From JAIOSM01 sp964565415 (GTDB lineage: Bacteria; Desulfobacterota; Desulfobacteria; Desulfobacterales; Desulfobacteraceae), in the NCBI GenBank assembly GCA_964565415.1, contig CAZMEX010000009.1, positions 7,950 to 71,949 on the forward strand: DNA of 64,000 nt, in the 5' to 3' direction. The stretch's first letter is position 1, and each line of letters begins with the position of its first letter. Shown here one piece after another: positions 53,286 through 62,627 of the stretch. The notes beneath the pieces are model-generated. The model made no database searches and was not told where the DNA came from. It was given only the letters and a program-made list of their open reading frames with translations. The position numbers were made by a program, and so were the translations under genes.

Positions 53286-55304
53286 TTAAAATTTATATCT
53301 ATAGCTCAGAAAAAAACCACGTCCAGGTTTTGGAAAGCCTTTTTTCTCATAATAATCTTTATCCAGTATATTATCTACTTTTAAAGTGACTTTGTGATTC
53401 TCTAAAAATGATACACCAACAACAAAGTCAACAACAGTAAACCCTGGATATCTGATTTCAGGTCTCATGGGGTTATTCCAATCTGTATCCTTCATTCTGC
53501 CCTGTTTCCTGCAATGAAGTTTAGCATCAAACATACCGTCATCGTAACTTATACCATAGTTATATGTATGGCTTGCTACATTATGGATATCTTTTTCAAT
53601 TCCCGTGGTCTGCTCCTTTTCTGCTTTGAAATATGTTGTACCGTTAAAGAAAAGGCTAAGGGATCTGTCCCAGTTAAGGGGGGCTCCAATGTCAAAATCC
53701 ATCATGAATTCCAATCCATTCATTTCAGCACCCAGACTATTCCTATAGGTACCTACAAGCCCCACGGTCTCTTTGATGATTTTATCCTTAACATCTGTAT
53801 GAAAATATGTAATATCAGTGCTTAGCCCAAGAGAAGAGTTTGAATAGCCAACACCCATATCATAGGTCACAGAAGATTCAGGGTCAAGATTTGGATTACC
53901 CTGGGTGACAACGCCTTTCCAGCTGACATGATATCCTGCAAGTTGAGCAGCAGTAGGCGGAACAAAACCTTTTCCTAGGGTAGTATGTAACCTTACACCA
54001 AAGTCAAAAAGATAATTTACTCCCACCCTTGGGCTGACAGTTGAAAATGATTCTGTTTTTGGATTAAACCCTGTTTTAAATTGAGTCCTTTCGGTTGAGA
54101 CATCAAATGTATCATAGCGTGCCCCTGCTGTAAGAGTCAGGTTCTTATCCATAAAACTCCAGATTGTTTCAAGGTATCCTGCAATATTTTCCCTACCTTC
54201 ATTGGGAGCATATGGAGCCTTCCTTGTTCCATCCATGTTATAGCTTCTGGATTCTTTATGAATATCCTGATAATCAACACCAAAAATCAGCTTATGTGCA
54301 CCAAGAGCCATTGTATCTTTTACCTGGAAACCCAGCCAGTTTGCTTCTGAATCATAACTTTGATAGGGGGGAACTTGAACAGGTTTGGCCCAGCCTTTAT
54401 AATGTTTATAGCTTTCACTTAACTCCTGTGTTCTATAACCTGTGAAACTCAAGAGATTATTGGGGGTAATCTGTCCCTCAACATTTAAATCCAAACCATA
54501 TCGGTCAATATCTTTATGACCTGATTTTTCATCTCCATTAAATGTATCTCCAGGCATTTCAATATTGCGGCCCTGATAACCGTCAATCCCAACATCAATC
54601 CTCCAGTTGTCACCAAGGTTTACTCCCAGCCTGAAATCACCATTCTGGGTCGTATATTCAGTGTTGGCACGGTTGTGACCATTCCCCATTTTAAAATCAT
54701 CGCTCTGGTCATATCGTCGGGCAGAGACATCAAAGTCAAACATATCATTTATACCACCACCAATGGCAGCTTCCATGATTGCAGTATCAAAGGAACCATA
54801 CCCCAACTCAACCATTCCTGTTAATTCATCCTGGTTTTTTTTGGTAATAACATTTATTACACCACCCATTGCCTCACTGCCGTAAAGTGAAGAGGCAGGG
54901 CCTTTTAGAACTTCGATGCGCTCAATGTTATCACATAGGATTGTGGCAAGGTTGGTTGCCCCGGCAGGTCGACCGTCAATGAGAATCAGGGAGTGTTTTG
55001 TTATACCGCTGAATTCAGGTCTGAATCCTCTGATTCCAATGCCTGCAAGAGCACCTGGGTATTCAATTACTCCAATGGATGAATTTTTCTTTAATTGTTC
55101 AGTAATGGTTTCTCCGGTGGTAAGCTCAATCTCTTTTTCACCAATGGATTCAATTTTTACTGGCAAATACTTGATCTTCTCTTTACTTCTTGTACCTGTG
55201 ACAACCATTTCATCAAGTTTGGTTGCCTTCTCTTCTGCAATTGCAGAATTTACCCCGAAAAAGCATATTAAAACCAGGGTAACAAACAATAAACATTTTT
55301 TCAT
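53286..55304 (-). CDS. btuB: BtuB-like TonB-dependent receptor under a cobalamin riboswitch
   Basis: 672 residues. Signal peptide (about 1-21), TonB box EMVVTGTR just after it, plug domain (GIGIRGFRPEFSG, LILIDGRPAGA, GSEAMGGVINVITK), a large barrel and a terminal phenylalanine (YRYKF). The leader carries a cobalamin riboswitch and terminator, so it should be made when B12 is scarce; cobalamin or related corrinoids are the likely ligands. GGAGAG favours ATG 55304. It probably uses the TonB2 complex of the central operon. Confidence 0.9.
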   Translation of the reverse strand: MKKCLLFVTLVLICFFGVNSAIAEEKATKLDEMVVTGTRSKEKIKYLPVKIESIGEKEIELTTGETITEQLKKNSSIGVIEYPGALAGIGIRGFRPEFSGITKHSLILIDGRPAGATNLATILCDNIERIEVLKGPASSLYGSEAMGGVINVITKKNQDELTGMVELGYGSFDTAIMEAAIGGGINDMFDFDVSARRYDQSDDFKMGNGHNRANTEYTTQNGDFRLGVNLGDNWRIDVGIDGYQGRNIEMPGDTFNGDEKSGHKDIDRYGLDLNVEGQITPNNLLSFTGYRTQELSESYKHYKGWAKPVQVPPYQSYDSEANWLGFQVKDTMALGAHKLIFGVDYQDIHKESRSYNMDGTRKAPYAPNEGRENIAGYLETIWSFMDKNLTLTAGARYDTFDVSTERTQFKTGFNPKTESFSTVSPRVGVNYLFDFGVRLHTTLGKGFVPPTAAQLAGYHVSWKGVVTQGNPNLDPESSVTYDMGVGYSNSSLGLSTDITYFHTDVKDKIIKETVGLVGTYRNSLGAEMNGLEFMMDFDIGAPLNWDRSLSLFFNGTTYFKAEKEQTTGIEKDIHNVASHTYNYGISYDDGMFDAKLHCRKQGRMKDTDWNNPMRPEIRYPGFTVVDFVVGVSFLENHKVTLKVDNILDKDYYEKKGFPKPGRGFFLSYRYKF

Positions 55305-55410
55305 TTTTCTCTCTCCATAACAGTTTTTGAAACAGCAGTAAAAAGCTTTTTTGAACACCTAGGGACCCTTGCTTTTTTTAGGCTGCAACATTTTTGTCCA
55401 GAGTATTTAG

Positions 55411-55456
55411 AAAAATAAAAACCCCGGACCACTAATCTATCAATGATCTGGGGATT
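55411..55456 (-). terminator. Terminator of the btuB riboswitch
   Basis: On the minus strand CCCCAGATCA pairs with TGGTCCGGGG (with G-T pairs) and is followed by a T-rich run (forward AAAAATAAAAACCCC, 55411-55425). It lies between the aptamer and the receptor start, as expected for an off-switch. Confidence 0.75.
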
Positions 55457-55514
55457 CCCTGATTTTTCCACAGATATAAGTTTCAGCCCTTGTCCACGGG
55501 GCATAAAACTCCAA

Positions 55515-55680
55515 CTTATCCAGGCAGGTCTTCTGACTTTCGGGTCATCCTACTTACTGCTCCTTCCCAACCTTTAAGGTCAGTGGATTGTCTACAGTGT
55601 TCGTCTCCGAATACAGCGGCGGGTCCGTCCCTGATTTTAACAGGGTTCCCTTATTATCCCTTTGCGGGCACCTGAAACAT
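55515..55680 (-). ncRNA. Cobalamin riboswitch upstream of btuB
   Basis: Read on the minus strand it contains AAGGGAATAA/AGGGAAC, ACCCGCCGCTGTATTCGG, CCACTGAC, GGGAAGG, GATGACCC and the B12 box AAGTCAGAAGACCTGCC (forward 55523-55539). These blocks occur in the same order as in the riboswitch at 15920-16075, with different intervening loops. It controls the BtuB-like receptor. Confidence 0.95.
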
Positions 55681-55687
55681 AGAATTT

Positions 55688-55715
55688 ATTTAATATAACA
55701 ATGAAATGAAGTCAA
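55688..55715 (-). promoter_or_regulatory. Promoter of the btuB riboswitch transcript
   Basis: On the minus strand TTGACT (forward 55710-55715) and TTAAAT (forward 55688-55693) are 16 bases apart. The expected start near 55681 matches the 5' end of the riboswitch. Confidence 0.45.
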
Positions 55716-55741
55716 ATGTTTTTTTTAAAAGAATAATATGG

Positions 55742-55769
55742 TTGACAAAGAATCTTAAACAGATATGTT
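55742..55769 (+). promoter_or_regulatory. Promoter candidate of the fused helicase gene
   Basis: TTGACA (55742-55747) is a perfect -35; TATGTT (55764-55769) is a 4/6 -10 at 16 bases spacing. It lies about 44 bases before the helicase start and is divergent from the btuB riboswitch promoter. Confidence 0.45.
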
Positions 55770-55812
55770 GTTTATATTATGCTTAACCCTTGGTTTTTAA
55801 GATTGTGTGCCC

Positions 55813-58800
55813 ATGAAATCTATAATATTCTTTGATACTGAAATTGAGCCTGAGTTAAAAACAATTCTTGACCTAGGAGCTGTCAAGGAAAATGGTGAAG
55901 TGTTTCACTCATCTTCCCTGAAGGATTTTATTCAATTTACAGATGAAACTCAATTTATCTGTGGGCATAATGTATTTAACCATGACTTGAAATATATCCA
56001 CCTTGACCATCTGCCTGTAATTGATACTTTATATTTTTCGCCTCTGCTCTTTCCCCAAAAGCCGTATCATCGATTAGTAAAAGATGATAAATTGCAAACA
56101 GATGAGCTGAATAATCCTGTAAATGACTCTTTAAAAGCTAGGGATTTGTTTTATGATGAGCTAAGCAGATTCACTGATTTGCCTGATCAGTTAAAACAGA
56201 TATATTTCCTGCTTTTGAGTAAACTAAAGGAGTTCAGCTGTTTTTTTCAGTATGTCTCATTTACATTTGACCAGAAAGTTAAAACAGGTGAATTTATATG
56301 TGAATACTTCAAGGGCAGGATATGCTCAAATGTTGTGATGGAGGAGATCATTGCCAATTATCCTGCTGAACTTGCCTATTGTCTGGCAATAATAAATGTT
56401 GGAGATAAATTTTCCATCACCCCTCCATGGGTTTTGCATGGGTTTCCAATGGTTGATAATATCATGTTTCTCCTTTGCGGTATCCCTTGTATTGAAGGTT
56501 GTGTTTACTGTAATAATTCACTGGACATCCACAAGGGGTTAAAAGATTTTTTCGGGTATGACTCTTTTCGTACCTATGCTGATGAGCCTTTGCAGGAAAA
56601 AGCAATACAGGCTGCTGTGGACAACAAATCACTTCTGGCAGTTTTTCCCACTGGCGGAGGAAAATCCATAACATTTCAGCTTCCTGCATTGATGGCAGGT
56701 GAAAATATAAAGGGGTTGACTGTTATAATTTCACCTTTGCAGTCATTGATGAAGGATCAGGTTGATAATCTTGAAAACAATGGCATTACATCTGCAGTTA
56801 CAATCAATGGTATGCTTGACCCGATAGAGCGGGGAGAATCCTTCAAAAGAGTCAAGGATGGCTCCGTATCAATCTTGTATATTTCACCTGAATCACTGAG
56901 GTCAAAAACAATTGAGTCATTGCTGCTGGGCAGAAAAATATCCCGTTTTGTTATTGATGAAGCCCACTGTTTTTCTTCATGGGGTCATGATTTTAGAGTT
57001 GATTATATGTATATTGCTGATTTTATAAACTCTTTGGAAAACAAAAAGAGTCTTTCTGACAAAATTCCAGTGTCATGTTTTACTGCAACAGCCAAGCAAA
57101 AAGTAATTGAAGATATCTGTCAATACTTTAAGGAAAAACTTTCTCTCTCCCTTGAAATTTTTAAAACCAATGTTTCAAGGGTAAACCTGACATATAAAGT
57201 ATTCAACAGTGAAGATGAAGCACAAAAGTACAATAAACTTCGATATCTTATTGAGTCAAAAGATTGTCCTGCAATAATCTATGTTTCAAGGACACACAAG
57301 GCCTATAAACTTGCTCAACAGCTTAGCAGGGATGGTTTCAATGCTGCACCATACCATGGCAAAATGGATGTCAGTGAAAAAACAGCAAATCAAAATGCCT
57401 TTATTAAAGGTGAATTACAGATAATAGTTGCAACTTCAGCTTTTGGCATGGGAGTTGATAAAAAAGACGTTGGCATGGTTATCCATTATGAAATTTCAGA
57501 CTCCCTTGAAAATTATGTGCAGGAGTCGGGCAGGGCAGGCAGAGACGAGAGTATTTCAGCAGACTGCTGTGTGCTGTTTAATGAAGAGGATTTAAGTAAA
57601 CATTTTATTTTACTTAACCAGACAAAACTTTCCATAAAAGAGATACAGCAAATCTGGAAGGCGATTAAACAAATTACCAGGTTTCGTTTAACTGTTTCAA
57701 ATTCTGCCCTGGAGATTGCCAGACAAGCTGGATGGGATGACAATGTTGTTGAGATCGAAACCCGTGTTACAACGGCAATAGCAGCTCTTGAGCATGCAGG
57801 GTATTTGAAGCGGGGTCAAAATATCCCCAGAATATATGCCAATAGTATTTTATCAAAAAATGCCATGGAGGCAATTGACAAAATAAATGACTCCCAAAGG
57901 TTTGATAATAGACAAAAAGTGCTGGCAATCAGAATAATTAAAAAGTTGTTTTCAACCAAGAGTCATAAACATGCCAATGATGAAGCTGCTGAAGCAAGGG
58001 TTGATTATATTTCTGATCATCTGGGTGTTGTCAGGGCAGATGTTATAAACATTATTACTCTTTTAAGGGAAGAGAAGATTTTAGCTGATACAAAGGATTT
58101 AACTGCTTTTATTAAAAAGAGTTATATGAAAAATCAATCCTTCTCCATTGTAAAAGTATTTGGTAAAATTGAGGATTTTCTCCTGGATGTATTGGCAGAG
58201 CATGAAGCTGACTATAATATAAAAGAGTTTAATGAGGCTCTCTTACAAAAAGGCAGTAAAAATGTGAACCCCCATAAAATCAAGATGGTATTGAACTTCT
58301 GGGCAGTCAAAAACTGGATTAAACAGCAAACCAACGGCTATTCACCCAATCATATTACAATTATTTTAACCCAAACCAGGAGTTTTTTAAAAAAGAAAAT
58401 AGAAAAAAAATATGAATTATCAAAATTCATCATAAATTTTTTGTATGGGAAAATAGAGCATGGGCAGTATAAAAGCAAAACTTTAGAAAGCTATGTAGAA
58501 GAGGAGCTGGTTGAGTTTTCCGTACATGAATTAAAACATGCCTATCAAAATCAAGATTCCCTGTTCAGTCTTGATGTTGATATTGAAGATATAGAAGATA
58601 CACTTTTTTATCTGTCAAGAATTGAAGCTCTGAAGATTGAAGGAGGTTTTTTAGTCATTTATAATAAACTTACAATTGACAGGCTTGAAACCAATAATCA
58701 TATTAAGTTTAAAAAGGATGATTATAAAAATCTTGATACCTTTTATAATAATAAAGTGCAGCAGATTCATATAGTTGGTGAATATGCAAAAAAAATGCTT

Positions 58801-60627
58801 AAAGATTACAATAAGGCTTTGGGATTTGTAAATGATTATTTCAAACTTAATTACCCTTCATTTTTAAATAAATATTTTCCAGGAGGTCGGAAAAATGAAA
58901 TTAAAAAGAACATCACTCCTAAAAAATTTCGAGAGTTGTTTGGCTCTTTATCCCTTAAACAGCTTGAAATAATAAAAGACAATAAAAGTAAAAATATTGT
59001 TGTGGCTGCAGGACCAGGCAGTGGTAAAACAAGGGTACTGGTACATAAACTTGCTTCACTTCTTTTAATGGAAGATGTAAAGCATGAGCAGTTGCTGATG
59101 CTTACTTTTTCAAGGGCAGCTGCAACCGAGTTTAAAAAACGATTACTTGGTTTGATTGGCAATGCAGCAAATTTTATTGAGATTAAGACTTTTCACTCCT
59201 TTTGCTTTGATCTGCTCGGAAGGGTGGGGAATATAGAGAAATCATATGGAATTATCCAGACAACTTGTGAGAAAATTTTAAATGGGGAGGTTACACCCAA
59301 CAGAATTACTAAAAGTGTTTTGGTGATTGATGAAGCCCAGGATATGGATTTTCATGAGTTTTCTTTAATCAAAGCCCTCCTGAAAAAAAATGAAGAGATG
59401 AGGGTGATTGCCGTGGGGGACGATGATCAAAATATTTATACATTCCGGGGAGCTGATTCAAAGTATTTTGAAAAATTTGCATCGGGAGAAAGTTTTGCAA
59501 AGTATGAGTTGGTTGAAAATTTTCGGAGCAGAAAAAATCTTGTTGAGTTTACAAATAAGTTTGCAGAAACAATAAAAAACCGGTTTAAGTCTCTGCCCAT
59601 CACACCAGTACAGAAAAAAAACGGGAACATTAAGATTGTTCAGTATAGAAGTGATAATTTAATTGTGCCATTGGTGAATACTATCCTTGCATCTGATTTG
59701 TCCGGAACAACAGCTGTTTTAACAAAAACAAACAAAGATGCAGTAGAGATTACAGGACTGCTTTTAAAGAGTGGTTTGCCTGCCAGATTAATACAATCCA
59801 ATGATGGGTTTAACCTGTTTAATATTTATGAACTAAGGGAATTTATTGATGAGCTTAAAATTGATAAGACAACTACAATAATAAATGATGAAAATTGGGA
59901 CAGGGCAAAAATAAGATTTGCAAAGAGATACAGTGCTTCTCTTAATTTTGAGCTTTGCAAGATACTTATCCAGGATTTTCAAATAACCAATCCCACAAGA
60001 AAGTATAAATCGGATTTTGAAACTTTTATAAGGGAGTCAAGCCTGGAGGATTTTATTGTCAGGCAGGGTGGGACCATCTATGTATCCACCATACATAAAG
60101 CCAAGGGTAGTGAATTTGATAATCTATTCTTGCTGCTTAACAGGTTTGACCAGGATTCAGACAACAATAAGCGCCAGCTATATGTTGCAATGACCCGTGC
60201 TAAACAAAACCTGTTCATTCATCTGAACAGCAGACTCTTCAGCAATACAGCAGCTATAAGTTGTATGACAATATCTGAGGATGTTAATAGATATGCTCCT
60301 CCAGAACACCTTTTGGTTAATTTAACCCATAAAGATATTAACCTTGGATATTTTTCGTTTATTCAGCATAGAATAAATCTGTTGCAAACCGGAAATAACT
60401 TATTGATTAATGAACAGGGGCTTACGAACTTAAAAGGTGAAATGATTATTAAATTTTCTAAATCATTTGCCGGCACCAGGGTGAATTTTGAAAAAATGGG
60501 ATATAGATTGATTGAAGCAGAGGTAAACTTTATACTTTACTGGACAATGCCTGCCAAAGAAGAGATGGGAGAAAAAGAGATAAAAATTATCCTGCCCCGG
60601 CTGTATTTTGTTAAAGATATAAATTAG
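55813..60627 (+). CDS. Exonuclease-like/RecQ/UvrD triple fusion helicase
   Basis: About 1604 residues. N terminus resembles a DEDD 3'-5' exonuclease fold (IIFFDTEIEP with D and E, then CGHNVFNHDLKYI), perhaps degenerate. A complete RecQ core follows: Walker A PTGGGKS near 280, VIDEAHCFSSWGHDF near 381, and ESGRAGRDE. A winged-helix/HRDC-like helical stretch links it to a complete UvrD/Rep core: Walker A GPGSGKT near 1065, VIDEAQD near 1172, VENFRSR, and YVAMTRAK. Two opposite helicase motors or a 3'-5' pair in one chain suggest DNA repair or a defence role. ATG 55813 or GTG 55807 may start it; no strong ribosome site is present. Its neighbours are unrelated, so it may act alone. Confidence 0.9.
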   Translation: MKSIIFFDTEIEPELKTILDLGAVKENGEVFHSSSLKDFIQFTDETQFICGHNVFNHDLKYIHLDHLPVIDTLYFSPLLFPQKPYHRLVKDDKLQTDELNNPVNDSLKARDLFYDELSRFTDLPDQLKQIYFLLLSKLKEFSCFFQYVSFTFDQKVKTGEFICEYFKGRICSNVVMEEIIANYPAELAYCLAIINVGDKFSITPPWVLHGFPMVDNIMFLLCGIPCIEGCVYCNNSLDIHKGLKDFFGYDSFRTYADEPLQEKAIQAAVDNKSLLAVFPTGGGKSITFQLPALMAGENIKGLTVIISPLQSLMKDQVDNLENNGITSAVTINGMLDPIERGESFKRVKDGSVSILYISPESLRSKTIESLLLGRKISRFVIDEAHCFSSWGHDFRVDYMYIADFINSLENKKSLSDKIPVSCFTATAKQKVIEDICQYFKEKLSLSLEIFKTNVSRVNLTYKVFNSEDEAQKYNKLRYLIESKDCPAIIYVSRTHKAYKLAQQLSRDGFNAAPYHGKMDVSEKTANQNAFIKGELQIIVATSAFGMGVDKKDVGMVIHYEISDSLENYVQESGRAGRDESISADCCVLFNEEDLSKHFILLNQTKLSIKEIQQIWKAIKQITRFRLTVSNSALEIARQAGWDDNVVEIETRVTTAIAALEHAGYLKRGQNIPRIYANSILSKNAMEAIDKINDSQRFDNRQKVLAIRIIKKLFSTKSHKHANDEAAEARVDYISDHLGVVRADVINIITLLREEKILADTKDLTAFIKKSYMKNQSFSIVKVFGKIEDFLLDVLAEHEADYNIKEFNEALLQKGSKNVNPHKIKMVLNFWAVKNWIKQQTNGYSPNHITIILTQTRSFLKKKIEKKYELSKFIINFLYGKIEHGQYKSKTLESYVEEELVEFSVHELKHAYQNQDSLFSLDVDIEDIEDTLFYLSRIEALKIEGGFLVIYNKLTIDRLETNNHIKFKKDDYKNLDTFYNNKVQQIHIVGEYAKKMLKDYNKALGFVNDYFKLNYPSFLNKYFPGGRKNEIKKNITPKKFRELFGSLSLKQLEIIKDNKSKNIVVAAGPGSGKTRVLVHKLASLLLMEDVKHEQLLMLTFSRAAATEFKKRLLGLIGNAANFIEIKTFHSFCFDLLGRVGNIEKSYGIIQTTCEKILNGEVTPNRITKSVLVIDEAQDMDFHEFSLIKALLKKNEEMRVIAVGDDDQNIYTFRGADSKYFEKFASGESFAKYELVENFRSRKNLVEFTNKFAETIKNRFKSLPITPVQKKNGNIKIVQYRSDNLIVPLVNTILASDLSGTTAVLTKTNKDAVEITGLLLKSGLPARLIQSNDGFNLFNIYELREFIDELKIDKTTTIINDENWDRAKIRFAKRYSASLNFELCKILIQDFQITNPTRKYKSDFETFIRESSLEDFIVRQGGTIYVSTIHKAKGSEFDNLFLLLNRFDQDSDNNKRQLYVAMTRAKQNLFIHLNSRLFSNTAAISCMTISEDVNRYAPPEHLLVNLTHKDINLGYFSFIQHRINLLQTGNNLLINEQGLTNLKGEMIIKFSKSFAGTRVNFEKMGYRLIEAEVNFILYWTMPAKEEMGEKEIKIILPRLYFVKDIN

Positions 60628-60697
60628 GCAATAATATTATTGATTCATGCAGTATTTTATAGGATAACAGATAGTAAACTTTTAACAGGGAGGCATC

Positions 60698-61189
60698 ATG
60701 ATTAGAACAGAAATATCTCTTTTTCTTAAAAATGTACCTGGCGAGCTTGCAAAATTAACTGAATTTCTGGCAGGAGCTAATATTAATATTGATGCAGTCA
60801 CTATTCAGGATGCATCTGCCTATGTTCAGAATCTTTTTGAGGCAAGGGGAAAATCTTTAAAGAGATTTGCTTCTTCAGCAAGCTACAGCTCCATGAGCAA
60901 AGATTCTGCTGAGTTTGCTCTGATACGGCTCATTGTTGACAATGTAGAAAAAGCAATGGATATACTAAAAACCAATGAATATCTGTTTGATTCCAAGGAA
61001 GTTGTTACCATTGATATTACAAATAAGCCCGGGGAGTTTAAGAAAATCACTAAAAAATTTGGTGAAGAGAAGATCAATATTAATTATGTATATGGCTCTG
61101 TATCTGACTCAGATGGCAAATGCCTGTTTGTATTCAGCCCGGAAGATGTGGAATCAGCTGCAAAAATTTTCAAGGATGGCTATCAGTAA
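60698..61189 (+). CDS. Double ACT-domain protein
   Basis: 163 residues: an ACT domain at the N terminus (EISLFLKNVPGELAKLTEFLAGANINID) and a second from about residue 95 (VTIDITNKPGEFKKITKKFGEEKININYVYG). An insert of about 25 residues splits the first. AGGGAGG precedes the ATG. ACT domains bind amino acids or other small ligands and usually regulate enzymes; the partner is not encoded nearby. Confidence 0.85.
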   Translation: MIRTEISLFLKNVPGELAKLTEFLAGANINIDAVTIQDASAYVQNLFEARGKSLKRFASSASYSSMSKDSAEFALIRLIVDNVEKAMDILKTNEYLFDSKEVVTIDITNKPGEFKKITKKFGEEKININYVYGSVSDSDGKCLFVFSPEDVESAAKIFKDGYQ

Positions 61190-61226
61190 ACCCATGATAT
61201 TTTTTAAAGATGGTTTTTTATATTGG

Positions 61227-62627
61227 TTACCCTTGGGATATTTGCAGTAAAACTGATTCAATCAAGGCTTCAAAGGGGCTGATGTTATTGTCTTTTTTAA
61301 ACATTGATGGTCTGGATATTGATTTGAAATATCGTGCGCACACAGATCGCTGGGCAGGGCTGAATTTAGATGTCACCCCTTTTTTTTCTTTATTTCCAGA
61401 TGGATCTATATTTAAACTATAATCTCTTTTACCATGGGGCCGGTTGATAATATGTGAATAATAGATCAATGCCCGATCCAGTAGAATATATAAAAATTGA
61501 ATATTATGCGAAGGTCCAAGATAAATTTTATCTCCACCCAGCCAGGATCTTCCAGCCTTTTTTTCTATCATTTTTTTTGCACCTAAAACAGCAGAACCTG
61601 CTCCCAGGACACCTCCCAGGGCTGTAAATACTCCAAAAGTAATGCCTGCAGCTGCTGTATCAATCACTGCACCCACACCACTGCCGATGATAGCCCCGGC
61701 TGCTGCAAGCTGCTCTTTGGTCAATCCGAGCAATTCCCAGGTCTGCTTTGCAAACAGGTCATGGCGGAGAATCGAATAATCAGGCAGTTGATAATCATAG
61801 CGATTATGCTTGAATAAAATGCGGATTTTCTGGAACATCTGTTTTTCTATTTTTATAATATGCTTCTGATACTGCAAAGTTAATTCCTGAAATTTTTTAT
61901 CCTTATCAGCATCAGAGTTGATTGGCTTTGAAAGAGAAAAGCAGAGGCAAGTCTCAATATTTTTTTTGATCATAGCTCCTGCTGCAAGATTACGGTTGTG
62001 CCAGTCTGTTCTGAACGCTTCAATTACTCTGGAAAGCACAGATTCTAAATCCTGGTCAATTGATTTGAGGCTCTCCAGCAATAGTATTCTCTCATTAAAA
62101 CCAGCTGAATTTGAATTAAACACACGAATGGAATTGAAATGTTTGCGAAATTCTTGTTTCCAGTCGCAAGAGTAATCCTTTAAAGCAGTCTTTGAATTAA
62201 TTACAGCCATCCTGGGTCTTCCTGTTAAACGCAGGATTTCCATCTCTGCCAGGTCATCCTGGCGAACAGGGCGTGATCCATCCACAACATAAATTATTCC
62301 TGCACCCTTTGCCAGGGGTTTGAACAGTTCACATTCATCTCGATAGAAAGGGTCTTTTTGAAAAGTCTCAATGAAATTATTAATAATGTGATCCGGGTTG
62401 CCTGAATATTTTTTAAACCAGACCAGGGTCTGCCGGGGCACTTGAAATCCCGGAGTATCAACAAAGCGGATGAGTTTTTCTCCATCGATGGAAACTGTAA
62501 ACCATTGCGAGACTGTGGTTTCCCCAGGAATACGACTGATTTTTATTTGATCATTTTCGGTCAGGGTAGATACAATGGAAGACTTGCCTTCATTGGGGTG
62601 ACCAAGTATTGCAAATTCAGGAATCAT
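61227..62627 (-). CDS. GTPase with C-terminal membrane-like domain (DUF3482 type)
   Basis: 466 residues. G domain at the N terminus: G1 GHPNEGKSS, G2-region GETTVSQWF, G3 DTPGF, and a G4-like NSKTAL in which the usual NKxD aspartate is missing. The helical C-terminal half contains a glycine/alanine-rich hydrophobic stretch near 325-365 (GAIIGSGVGAVIDTAAAG), perhaps membrane-inserting. The partner gene, of DUF2868 type, overlaps by 11 bases at 62617. This two-gene set occurs in several proteobacteria; its function is not known. Confidence 0.85.
   Translation of the reverse strand: MIPEFAILGHPNEGKSSIVSTLTENDQIKISRIPGETTVSQWFTVSIDGEKLIRFVDTPGFQVPRQTLVWFKKYSGNPDHIINNFIETFQKDPFYRDECELFKPLAKGAGIIYVVDGSRPVRQDDLAEMEILRLTGRPRMAVINSKTALKDYSCDWKQEFRKHFNSIRVFNSNSAGFNERILLLESLKSIDQDLESVLSRVIEAFRTDWHNRNLAAGAMIKKNIETCLCFSLSKPINSDADKDKKFQELTLQYQKHIIKIEKQMFQKIRILFKHNRYDYQLPDYSILRHDLFAKQTWELLGLTKEQLAAAGAIIGSGVGAVIDTAAAGITFGVFTALGGVLGAGSAVLGAKKMIEKKAGRSWLGGDKIYLGPSHNIQFLYILLDRALIYYSHIINRPHGKRDYSLNIDPSGNKEKKGVTSKFSPAQRSVCARYFKSISRPSMFKKDNNISPFEALIESVLLQISQG

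Noticed and set aside
55490..55675. 61-codon ORF on the plus strand upstream of the helicase
   Set aside because: It lies entirely inside the minus-strand cobalamin riboswitch, whose conserved blocks explain the sequence.
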